A DNA stretch of 64,000 nt from Cryptomeria japonica (Eukaryota; Streptophyta; Pinopsida; Cupressales; Cupressaceae), in assembly GCF_030272615.1 (NCBI RefSeq), contig NC_081415.1, positions 233,623,303-233,687,302 on the forward strand. The letters run 5' to 3'. This document shows, one piece after another, positions 47,250 through 57,559 of this stretch. A program made the translations under genes and the position numbers. The notes under the pieces were generated by a model that was given only the letters and a program-made list of their open reading frames with translations, searched no databases and was not told the origin of the DNA. Position 1 is the first letter of the stretch. Every line of letters starts with the position of its first letter.

Positions 47250-48989
47250 TTTGTCAACGATCACGGGTTTTCAGACAAGTTGAGACAAATTTCAGATAGG
47301 ATGCCAACTCTTTGTTCAATTGCTAAAGATGATAAAGATGAGACCATTGCTAAACAAATTGAAGATTCGTATGAATAAGAAGATGGAGAGAAATTCTATT
47401 CTTACAAAAAATCTATTTGACACTCTCAATTCTATTATAAAGAATACCAAAGAAAGAGATAAGAGAGTCGCTCGAAGAGTGATTACAACCTCCTTATTAA
47501 GCCATCAATTGAGGAAGGCTCATCAAATGAGACAAACTTGTGTTGATTTTAACATAAACTGTAAAACTTTGGATAGAGCACTTGCACGAAGACAAAGACT
47601 TGACGATCCACTTCAACAAGATACATGGGCTTTTGGTGGGAGGCTTCCATGTGTTGATAGAAAGTTGACTAACAATGTGAAGGAGGAGATTCAACAATTT
47701 TGACACTCTAATTCTAGAGTGTCACCCAATGTAAAGGAAATTTTGAAATTAAGAATCGGTAACTGAGACTATACACCACATCCCAAACATTTCTTGGAAT
47801 CAAGCCAAACAATGTTGTACAAAAAATTTTGTGAATTACATCCAACTTTACAAATATCACAAAGGGCCTTTGAATCTTTGAAACCATTTTATTGTGTTCC
47901 TCTTAAGATTCACAATACTTGTTGTTGCAAGTACCATGTGGAGTTTTCAATGTACCATGTCAATGTACCATGAACTTTTATGTCATATTCGTTCTATGAT
48001 GCATACTAATGAGATGTTACAGGAGTGTGGTGCAATGCTATTTCCGAGATCATCAAGAGACTTTCAAGATCTATTTTTAGGCCCTAGAGATGATGGCTGA
48101 TATTTCTATAGAAATGATTGTTTGAATGAGAAGTGCTTAGAATGTAGTGGGTTGTCAAATTTTGTCTCATGAGAAGTGCTATTAATGTAGTGGTTGGATC
48201 AACGGTTCAGGATGTGTAAGAACTTTCCCGATTGGCACTATTGTATCGGTGGTTGATTTTGCAGAGAACTATACATTGCAACCACAGAATGAGGTATAGT
48301 CTCAGTTCTACAATTCAGTCCAAATTGCTATTTTTGTTCATATTACATATAGACATGCTCTGGATAGTATAGAAGAGGACAGGAAGATAGTCAGGGAGTA
48401 TCATTTTTATATGAGTGATGATAGATCACACTCCTCCGAGTATGTGCAACATTCTTTCGAGAATTTTTTTGAGTTCTTGCATGAGAAAGATATTGCAATT
48501 GACCGACATATAATATGGTTAGATAACTGTATGGGTCAATTCAAGAATGCCCATATGTTTTATTGGTTGAGTAGAATGCATGTAGAGAGGCGTATACCTC
48601 ATATTTGGTGTTTTTTTTAGGCAGGGCATGGGAAGGGAGAGCATGATGGAGCAGGTACATGTTTGAAGAGAGCTCTAGTTAAGGAGCAATTGAGGATTTC
48701 AGGTGCAAATTTCTCTAATGCACGTTCTATTGTTGACTGGTGTAGTTCAGCATTGTCACATGGAAGTACTCTTGATTCAGCAGTGACTAGATTCTTTTGG
48801 TTGGTTGAGGGAACAGTGGGAGATAGATTGGATTGTCAAACAATTAAAGAGTCTTCAAAGATGCATTCATTTCTCATCTCAGATGCAAGTACATGGACCA
48901 TTTGGACACAAGTGTTGGCTTGTTTTTGTCAGAGTTGTGTTTGGTGTGATTGGGATAAGTGCGAGTCAAGTGAGTGGGTTGATACGTGA
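47250..48989 (+). pseudogene. Transposase-like gene with a candidate DDE triad (broken)
   Basis: The N-terminal part (47,388-47,703) is basic and helical. Continuing through two in-frame TGA codons in the same frame come YTPHPKHFLE and a Cys/His cluster, CCCKYHVEF. After frameshifts, frame 48,246-48,989 gives VVDFAENYTLQPQNE, YMSDDRSHSSEYVQHSF, IIWLDNCMGQFKNA, an in-frame TAG, AGHGKGEHDGAG and KRALVKEQLRISGANF. Candidate catalytic residues are Asp at 48,255, Asp at 48,522 and Glu at 48,639, giving D-x88-D-x38-E, a spacing typical of DDE transposases. I recall similar strings (VDFAENY, D-G-x-x-x-Q-F-K, H-G-K-G-x-x-D-G-x-G) in uncharacterised proteins of animals and plants, but cannot name the family. 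It ends 70 bases from the convergent minus-strand gene. At least two frameshifts and several stops make it non-functional. Confidence 0.65.
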
Positions 48990-49058
48990 ATGTATGTCCA
49001 TATACAAAATATACATGCCAACTAGACATGTAAGCATCCCAAAACTATCTATAACATC

Positions 49059-50980
49059 CTAAGTTGTTGATGGATCATCAAAATCGATCCTCTTCGCCAC
49101 ACTGCTTGGCTCTAAAGGATCCTGCACAAGAAAAACAAACCACGATTAATATTAGTTATATTATATAATTCACATTATAAAAGTTAACATAAAAATTAAC
49201 TATAATTGAACTATTAATGTTTACCTCATCTCCATGTTTTCTCTTTGGCTTTGCAGGACTCTTGATGTATGTCTTCAGTAGAGGAGGTATGTTTTGAATA
49301 TTTCCATACACAACCTACATAAGTTCAGAAACATGACATTAATACAAGTTAGCATATAATTGTCACTGATAATAACAAATTATATCTACTAATCACAAAA
49401 TAAAATAAACACACATCTACTCGAGGCATCTCTTCTTCTTCTTCAAGTATACTGGGTGTAGTCATCAAGGATGTGAAGCCAAGAATTCTCTGTATATATA
49501 CACAACAAGTATATGAAACTATCAATTTATGTCTAGATGTGTATAATCACTATAAGCTATTTAAACTATCCATTCAATCATATTTGCATTCAATTACCTT
49601 TCCCTTGTCTCCAACTGCACTACCAAATCCTAAATCACACTGCACCGCACTAGTGCTGCTTGTGCCCTACAAGAGTAAAATAAGATATACATGCAAGTTA
49701 CTACATAATCTAATTAATACCAATATAAATGATGAGCATGTATGTACAATAAAATACAAACAACTAGGTGCAATAATATATGTACCGTCAAGCTATCAAG
49801 GCCAAATGAAATGGCTGATAAGGTGCCCTCCTGAATTTATCTCAACTCCTCCTCGGTCATCAACTGTTAAATAGACCATGTAAATAAAAATTAGTACTTA
49901 ATATTATCTAGATTATAAATATTCATTTAAAATATAACATGAACTGTGAAAATACAAATCTTACCACTACATCATCAATGTATGATGATAGTGCCTCCTC
50001 GCCTCTAGCATGTGAGGACTCCCCAAGGTATCCTCTAGTTTGTGTAATAATATCTGGTGCATCATGCATCTCATGCACCTCATAATCTACACTGTCCGCA
50101 GGAGGATCAACGGGTTGTCCAACTAGACCCAATCATACGTGCCCACGCATGACACAACTATGGGGCACGCATATGTGTGGAGCCAAGGATGACATATCAG
50201 TGCCACTGGATGCACCACTACCATCAAGAGTAGGCTGAGCTACTGACCCATCCTGAGAAACCAAAAGACTACTCAAAGAGTGAATAGCCGATATGGTCTA
50301 TGAAGCCGCCTCACAAATGATATCAAGATGTTGCACTGCAGGTGGGGGATCAATAGGAGGAGGGGGGATATATGGGCCCTGAACTACTTTGACTGCCCTA
50401 GGTCTATTTTTGGGCATACCTAAACCTACACCCTGGAAAGGTTGGATGTCAAAGTAGTTAACATGTTTGCGTAAAACAAACTCAGCATACAATTCTTTTA
50501 TGAAATAGAAGGGGACATCAAGATTGTTGTTGGGTGGTTTGTCGAAAACCATCCACCAACAATCCCAAAAAAATTTCACAATACCATCATTTATGCACCA
50601 TTTAATAGAAAGTTTTTTTTTTTTGGGATCTACGGGTTGACCAGTGCGGGGATTCACAAACAATGAGGCGATAGCGGCTTTGGATATCTCAAGATCCTTG
50701 ATATCCTTATATGACAAGCCATTTGCATATTTTTCCGTCATAGAATCTTACCACAAAAGGGAGGCATTGTGCTCCTCATTCATGGTTTCCATACTCTTTA
50801 TGATAGACGTTAGAGGATCAAACATTGGGTTTAGACGAGGGATCCTACGATATACTTTTGCAATCCCCCTCAATTTATTCAAATTTAGTGCAATCAAATC
50901 CTGAATTGAGGGGGGTTTGGCAAAGGAGGGTTTGGTTGTTGCAGTTGTGGTTGATCAATGTTTTCATTGTTATCCCCCAT
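49059..50980 (-). pseudogene. Six-exon second gene of the transposon, function unknown (broken)
   Basis: Six exons can be read on the minus strand with GT-AG borders: 50,980-49,965; 49,863-49,786; 49,666-49,598; 49,489-49,421; 49,314-49,225; 49,121-49,059 (TAG). Exons 2-6 are 78, 69, 69, 90 and 63 bases, all multiples of three and all joined in phase 0. The protein would be about 460 residues. It has a Pro/Gln-rich start (MGDNNENIDQPQLQQPNPP), a middle part with VNPRTGQPVDPKKKKLSIKW and WDCWWMVFDKPPNNNLDVPF, a proline run (YIPPPPIDPPP), and an acidic tail ending RIDFDDPSTT. Lesions are one frameshift near 50,900 and in-frame stops at 50,748, 50,298, 50,133 and 49,837. I recognise no domain. 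By position it is an accessory transposition protein or a captured host gene. Confidence 0.65.
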
Positions 50981-51225
50981 TTTTAACCTAATTGAATATA
51001 AACAATTAAATTTAGTTAATAAATTTTTAAACAATTAGGTATTTGATTTAAAAAAACCTAGTTTTCATGAAAAAAACATATTTTCAATGAAAAATCAAAT
51101 AAACATTAACAAAAATAACAAAAAATGAATGAAAATGATTGAAAACAATAAAATTCTTACCTTTCAATCTATTTTTTAGCAATTTTTGGCCAAAACACTG
51201 GATATCAAATTTTTGTAAAATTGTG

Positions 51226-51257
51226 CAGCCCGTGAGTTAAAAATGACTCACGGGCTG
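51226..51257. other. Perfect 12-bp hairpin with 8-base loop
   Basis: cagcccgtgagt, then 8 bases, then actcacgggctg. It lies about 245 bases upstream of the minus-strand gene start, between the GATATC motifs at 51,190 and 51,288. GC-rich in an AT-rich setting. Confidence 0.9.
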
Positions 51258-51334
51258 TCACTATCGAAATATATTTGTCTCAGAAAATCGGATATCCAAT
51301 TTTATCAGATATCCAATTTTTATACTTAAATTAT

Positions 51335-52830
51335 TTTAAAATAACATATATAATAAAATAATATATTATACAATATATTACTATATTATATTATAATATA
51401 ATAATATATTATATAATACATATTGTATTATATTATAAAATATAATAATATACTATATAATACGTATTATATAATATATTATTATATTATAATATATAAT
51501 ATAATAATATATAATTATATTTTATAATATAATACAATACGTATTGTATAATATGTTATTATATTATAATATAATATAGTAATATATTATATAATATATA
51601 ATATATTATATAATACGTATTGTGTGAGATTTTGCCAAGATCAAGAGGCAATGGAAAGCACAAATAAGAGAGAACAAAATAGATGATAGAAATAAACTGT
51701 ACTCTATCAAGATGAAAAATATGATCAACTGGATCATTAAGAATTACATACAATGAATATGAGCCTACTTATATAGGCAAGGCTATATGGATATGTGAGC
51801 ACACAACCATGACATGTGGCTCAATAAGAAACAAGGGTAGGTAGGAAATAGGTGTGGGTAGGTAGGAGAAACAATATAATAGTCCACATGAGGTGGATCA
51901 CCCACTGAATGTGGAGTGTAACAACAAGATCAACACCATAAAAGGTGGAATTTCTCCTACACGGACTATCCCAATGTGGCACAAACACCCAAGTGTCTCA
52001 TACCCAAACTACTATGAAATGCATTTCCTAAGTAAACTTAAGTAAAGTGTAATAATATCCCAGATGAATAATTATTTACACCAACATATTGTATTATATT
52101 ATAAAATATAATTATATATTATATAATATATAATATAATATAATATAATATAATAATATATTATATAATTATTATATTATATTATATAATAATTATATTA
52201 TATTATATAATAATTATAATTTATATAATATATATAATATATTATATAATACGTATTGTATTATATTATAAAATATAATTATATATTATAAAATATAATT
52301 ATATATTATAAAATATAATTATATATTATAAAATATAATTATATATTATAAAATATAATTATATATTATAAAATATAATTATATATTATATAATATACAA
52401 TATAATTATTATATTATATTATATTATATAATAATTATAATTATTATATAATATAATATAATAATTATATTATATATTATATAATATATAATTATATTTT
52501 ATAATATAATACAATACGTATCATATAATATATTATATTATATTATATTATATATTATATATATTATTATATTATATTATATATTATACAATATATAATT
52601 ATATTTTATAATATAATAAAATACGTATTATATAATATATAATATTATATTATATTATATATTATATAATAGAATATATATAATATTATATTATATTATA
52701 TAATTATATAATAATATAATATATTATATAATTATATAATTATATAATATATTATTACATTATATATATTATATAATATAATAATTATTATATTTTATAT
52801 AATAGGTAATATATAATATATTTTTTAATT
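51335..52830. repeat. AT satellite of the transposon's right part
   Basis: About 1.0 kb of nearly pure A and T, excluding the inserted LTR at 51,613-52,086. It contains repeated TACGTA islands (near 51,460, 51,537, 51,604, 52,251, 52,517 and 52,622). About six perfect units of ataaaatataattatatatt occur at 52,270-52,395. Confidence 0.95.
51613..52086 (-). mobile_element. Solo LTR (474 bp) with perfect 5-bp target duplication
   Basis: On the minus strand it starts TGTTGGTGTAAATAATT and ends GGCAAAATCTCACA. TATTG flanks both sides (51,608-51,612 and 52,087-52,091), followed by AT-array sequence. A TATA box is present on the minus strand (CCTATATAAGTAGGC, near 51,775). It is a different LTR family from the copia-2 and copia-3 LTRs. 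Confidence 0.9.
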
Positions 52831-52997
52831 TAAAATTACAAATTGTATTGGATATCCAATTGCATAGGTAATTACCATGCCAAGGTGTACTGACACCCAG
52901 GCCAAGCAAAAAGTCAACACGGATTTTTGCGTTTTTAGGCGAGTGAAGAAGGCTATTTTTTCACATCGCCACTTTTTGGCCCCCCATGATCCTGCAC
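52831..52997. other. Right subterminal region and terminal inverted repeat of the transposon
   Basis: Non-coding, more GC-rich than the AT array. It contains the perfect palindrome ATTGGATATCCAAT (52,847-52,860) and ends with ccccatgatcctgcac, the complement of the left end. Confidence 0.7.
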
Positions 52998-53085
52998 TAA
53001 CCCTATCAAGGATTTTGAAATACTTAACTATAGATGTATGACCAAATCATAACTCATAAAGTGACTTATCGATAAACCAAACCAG
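52998..53085 (-). pseudogene. Copia-2 integrase fragment (right of the insertion)
   Basis: The minus frame reads FIDKSLYEL, stop (TGA), FGHTSIVKYFKILDRV. It resembles the T-P-Y-E-L-W-x-G-x-x-P-x-[LV]-x-x-[LF]-[RK]-[VI]-F segment just before the part found at 40,685-40,825. Upstream it joins gag sequence directly, so protease and most of integrase are deleted from copia-2. Confidence 0.7.
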
Positions 53086-53256
53086 ATCCAAGATCCAACA
53101 AAACTTCATCGTTTAACCTTCAAACTAACTTCTTCAAATATCTGAAATAGGCTTTAAGACCACTACCAGGGGCAATGCAAGATCTGTCATCAATTTGCCT
53201 CCCCTTAAGGTGAATGCCTTAGTTACCAGATAAGTTTCCTGCCATGCAGGAACATT

Positions 53257-53740
53257 CTACTCTGCCAGTTGAGTAATCAAGGTATATCCTTCAGCCAAAT
53301 GAACATCTGGGGCAATTGATTCTTCTGGTTGAGTCTCAGAATTCATAACCCACTTCTTCTCATTCTCCTTATGAATGTCATCAACCTCCTTCTTCCCTTT
53401 TTTATCAGATTTATTACTTCCTACCAGTATGTTCTTGCTTCTGCAAAATTTAGCAATATGTCCTACTTTGTTGCATGCATAACAAGTGATATTATTCCTT
53501 TGAATTGCCTTACTATAACCTTGACCATTCCTTGACCTACATTGATTAGCCATATGTCCAAACTTTCCACATGCATGACATTTCACATTCATTCTACAAT
53601 CTTCTTCCTTATGACCATACCTTTTACAATTTGAACATTGACCAGGAACTACATTGTTATCTTGATTTGCTCTATTTCTACAATGTCTTTCCATATGACC
53701 AAATTTATTGCAAACAAAACATCTACTATTGAATATATGT
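53257..53740 (-). pseudogene. Copia-2 gag zinc-knuckle region
   Basis: Four CCHC knuckles in a row on the minus strand: CFVCNKFGHMERHC, CSNCKRYGHKEEDC, CHACGKFGHMANQC and CYACNKVGHIAKFC, followed by a Lys/Glu-rich tail. They would bind RNA in the capsid. A frameshift separates the first knuckle from the preceding coiled-coil part. Confidence 0.88.
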
Positions 53741-53753
53741 GCATTGGGATTCC

Positions 53754-54460
53754 TTACCGATGACCTCTGATTCTAGTAACCTTCTGATCATTCTGCATAC
53801 CAAATGTCTGATCTTCATTTGCAGTACCGGAGCTCTGACCTTGTTCAAATCCAAGTCCTTTAGTGTCTCCCTTGTGCATTTGATCCTTCAATAACTCATC
53901 AAGTTTAGCAAAAATAACCTTGAAGTTATCTTTGTATTCATTTGCAGCATCCAGATCTCCTCTTAGGATTGTCACCATTCTTTCCCACTCTTGCTCATTG
54001 TTATATGATTACACCAATTTAGTTTTCAACATATCATTCTCATGTGCCAAGCTAATGCATTCCTTAGATCTGTCTTTCAGAGATATAGCAATATTTTCTT
54101 CATTTTCCTTCCAGTCTTCAATCTCCTTGCACATCCTCATAGTTAGGGCTTGCATTTCATTCTTCATCACACCATTCTCCTGACTCAGCTTCCGACGTTG
54201 TTTCTTAAGGGAATCCTTCTCTTCATCATCTTGATTTTGCATAAGTTCCTTCCTTTTAGCTTGAGCATTAGATAGCTTTTCTTTCAAAGAAATAATGAAT
54301 TTTTTTCCAGATCTAAGTTCAGCTTCCATCTTTATGTTCTTAGATTTTTCAGCTTCAAAATCTTCAAGAGCAACTTCAAGTTGCTGCCTCAAACACATCT
54401 CCATGGATTTTGGATTCAGGATCTTCCTCAAGCAGTTAGGCTTTTGAAAAAAAGGACCAT
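53754..54460 (-). pseudogene. Copia-2 gag coiled-coil region
   Basis: The minus frames encode a long charged helical segment (EVALEDFEAEKSKNIKMEAE and so on, with strong heptad character), then NEQEWERMVTILRGDLDAAN and GLGFEQGQSS. Copia-3 has the equivalent order: coiled coil, then GLGF, then knuckles. The usual N-terminal gag (UBN2-like) domain is missing, so this segment starts almost at the primer site. Confidence 0.75.
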
Positions 54461-54474
54461 GCTCTGATACCAAT
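54461..54474 (-). other. Primer-binding site of copia-2
   Basis: The minus strand reads ATTGGTATCAGAGC, an exact iMet-tRNA type site, directly beside the LTR end at 54,475. Confidence 0.9.
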
Positions 54475-55615
54475 TGTTGGAATCCAAGAACATTGAGAGG
54501 GTGGGGTGAATCAGTGTTCTACCGAAATGGAGAAATTTAACCTTATTAATACAAAAAACTCAACAACAGGTAAACATAAAATCATATAACAATAAGCAAC
54601 AGTGCAACCACAAATATTAAAACCATAAAACCATAGATTTATACATGGAAAACCTCAAGGAGAAAAAACCACGGTGGTATTGGAGACCCACAATATCTAT
54701 CCACTAATCAGATGAATAAAATATTACAATAAGGGGCCTGCACATGCAAGAAGGCACACTGCCTAGAGTGCACTTCTCATCACAATGGATTCTCACTGAC
54801 TACAAAGAGGTTAACCACCTCAAAATATTCGGACAACAATCTGGAAAGAAGAACTGCCTATGATAGCATCAAACATGCCAAATTACAGTTCTGATTAAGC
54901 TTAATACTGGAGGTCTAAAACCTCTTACATAAACCCAACTCGATCACCTATGATCAACCAAATCCACTGCACAAATGATTATTACATTATTCGCTCCTTG
55001 CCTATATATATGATCTACAATGAGATCTTACATCACTTTTATACCAACCCGAGACCTAACCAATTAGGTCGGCCACCTAAATGATAATTCAATAGATCCA
55101 TCACATAATCCAAAAATAAAATCATAAAAAATGTCGGCCTAAGGCCAAACAAACATCATCCAATCAATAAAACATCCCAAAAGCGCATTAGAAAGATCCA
55201 CCAACATGTTTCATGAAATCAATCCATAACCTAGATAACACCAGGCCAAAATTAGATCCACACACACCAAAGCAATGACACCAATCAGTCGAGTCATGAA
55301 CACAATCACCATTAGCATCCTGAATCCCTTCTAGAAGTTGCACCAACACCACTTAGCATTACATCAAAGATCTTCAATAAAGCTATGTCGGTGAAACCCT
55401 TACTAGACCTACAAAGCAAGCTTACTAGAACAAAAGATAGCATCCGATCAGCAAGTCAATACCAACTGACTAAAACATACTTCAGAAGCATATGAACCAT
55501 TCATACAAACTTATTCCATCATTCAGATCATACCAGTGACAATCAACTAATAATCTTTCCAATCCAATCCTTCTCCTGGAAGTCGGTAAACAACCATAAC
55601 AGCTAGTGTTGACAT
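54475..55615 (-). mobile_element. 5' LTR of copia-2, interrupted by copia-3
   Basis: Starts tgttggaatccaagaac on the plus strand and parallels 36,601-39,338 up to agtgttgacat, where copia-3 begins. The last 50 bases or so of this LTR should lie beyond the window, after the far end of copia-3. Confidence 0.87.
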
Positions 55616-57340
55616 TGTTGGACACAATGGATCACTGAGAGGGGGGTGAATTAGTTATTTAAACACTTTCCCTTTAACAAGGAGATACCGGTAATATATA
55701 AAACAAACTAAGTGATAACCAGTAGCTCAAACAGTGCAAACAGGGTGTGTGAAAGGACTTGCTAAAACATTAACATAACACATGCACAAGAATGCATCAC
55801 ATAACACCAGATATATACAAGGAAAACCCAATGTGGGAAAAATCTCGGTGAGAATAATTGTTGGAGATCTTCTGCTCCAATCTAGCCTCATAATGAATCT
55901 CTGATTAAAATATTTAGGGCACCAACCAAAGGAGCACCAACCCCTACACAATTTATAGGCTACAACCTAAAGGAGCTACAACCTCTGAACTAAGCTCCAA
56001 CTTAGTGAAAACAATATAAAACTCAGTTATACAAATGAAATCACTATTGCAAATGAAGTTTTGCAACCTTACAATATTTTTCTCTGTCGGTATCAACCTT
56101 ACTGGTTTGTATTCACTCCACCCACTCTACAACTTGGCTTTGTTGGTCACTTTTCTAAGTCCCCTCTCACAATGTCTTCACACCTGAACTCACACTTGAT
56201 CACTCTTTATCAGGTACCACTTTTGTTGGCTTGTCACCTCTGTGTTCTATGCTCACTCTATTGGTTTGTTCCTTATACTAGTTTATCCTGCTTCTCCTTA
56301 CCGGTCTAGTCTTCACTCATAAACACTTCAAGTGTTTATTTCTTCAGCTCTCGGACAGCGATTTCACACTTGCCTTCACTCTACAGCAGCAGCAATCACA
56401 GTCTCAAGTCATCATATTTAAACTTGAGCTTTCCCACCAAGAATCAATTCAAACTTAGGGTGGTTAGGGTTTCCTTCATCCGACAAAATCTGCATGAGAT
56501 TTGATCCAATCTGCCTTGGATCGATCACCTGTACTCGAGGAATGCATATGTACGCGTTTTCCATTATCCAATGCATATTTGCTAAAGATAGCAATCTCGA
56601 CCATGTTTTTCAGCCTTGAAACCTATCAACTCATTTATGACCCAGTTGTTTCCTTCTCGAGGTCCTCTTGTGGTCTTATTTCTTTGCTTCGATCTAGGTA
56701 CCAACAACTCCTTGATCTTTCTCTATCACTCTTTCTTCCTCAATCCTCATCAATTTGTTATCATCTTGTGATTTGTGGTTGTTTTATTAATGTCGACTAG
56801 TTGTTTCAACGACCATGTCAATGGAAACTTCACTGACCTCTGCATGCTTGTTACCTCAGCTCCACATGGCATCACAATGGTCATACACTCAGCTCACCGA
56901 CACAAGGTCAGTTTACACTTGAAAATTCAACACACTCATACCGGCACAAGCCTTTACTGGTGAGACCTTCTCCTCTTGCTAACCGGTAGTGCACACTACA
57001 CCGGTAGCACATGTTTACCTCTGATAGTTTGAGATCATTTTAACATTTTGCCTCTTCATCATAAATAGGAAGCCAACCTCCAAACTGGTTTATGCTCTAC
57101 CAGTTATCACTCAACAAGCTAACACACACATGCATCTCACCTCATACCAGTGAAGTCATTGATAGTCTCAATAACTACTTGTCTTCCACTATACCAGTTG
57201 ACAAGCCTTCAAGTTAATCTTCTCAATACCTTATTTGTCTTCCACCATACCGGTTCACTCTTCTTTATACCGGATGACATACCTTTATCAGTATCCTGCC
57301 TGCAATACCGGTTGACAACAATGACAACTCAATGCCAACA
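55616..57340 (-). mobile_element. 3' LTR of copia-3 (1725 bp)
   Basis: From tgttggacacaatggatc to caatgccaaca on the plus strand. It matches the 5' LTR at 62,843 to the window end in order and detail, for instance caccaacccctacacaattt and gaaatcactattgcaaatga. A polypurine tract (minus aaaggaggagat) adjoins it at 57,341. Confidence 0.92.
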
Positions 57341-57559
57341 ATCTCCTCCTTTGGCATTGATGTCAATATTATCTTTTCATGTTTTCTCTCCCCCTTTGAT
57401 AGCAATGGCAAAGGGAACCTTAGTCAGACACCTATAATCTCTCCTTTAGCTTTATCTGGTTAATACTCACTCTCCCCCTATGTCCATGCTTCATGATTCA
57501 AGAGTCATAAGAGAGTAATAATGGTTGACTCTTCCTAAATCATGCATCCTCTTATGCAT

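Larger units (their letters stand above)
40826..52997. mobile_element. 12.2-kb DNA transposon candidate with terminal inverted repeats
   Basis: The left end (40,826) reads GTGCAGGATCATGG, then tgtgccaaaa. The reverse complement of the right end (ending at 52,997) reads GTGCAGGATCATGG, then ggggccaaaa. Both continue into gtggc(a/g)atg, after a 12-base gap on one side. The insertion splits a copia integrase: FGHTSIVKYFKIL lies to the right and KFDPRCDDGTFLGY to the left. Inside are a plus-strand transposase-like gene (about 47,250-48,989), a convergent six-exon minus-strand gene (49,059-50,980), repeated GATATC palindromes, two long tandem arrays and two solo LTRs. No clean target-site duplication is seen. 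The superfamily is unassigned; the two convergent genes recall MuDR in layout only. Confidence 0.7.

Noticed and set aside
49473-49874. Plus-strand ORF of 133 codons
   Set aside because: Antisense to exons 2-4 of the second transposon gene and spans its introns.
55727-57437. Several plus and minus ORFs of 60-100 codons
   Set aside because: They sit in the non-coding LTR of copia-3; the same frames recur with changes in its other LTR.
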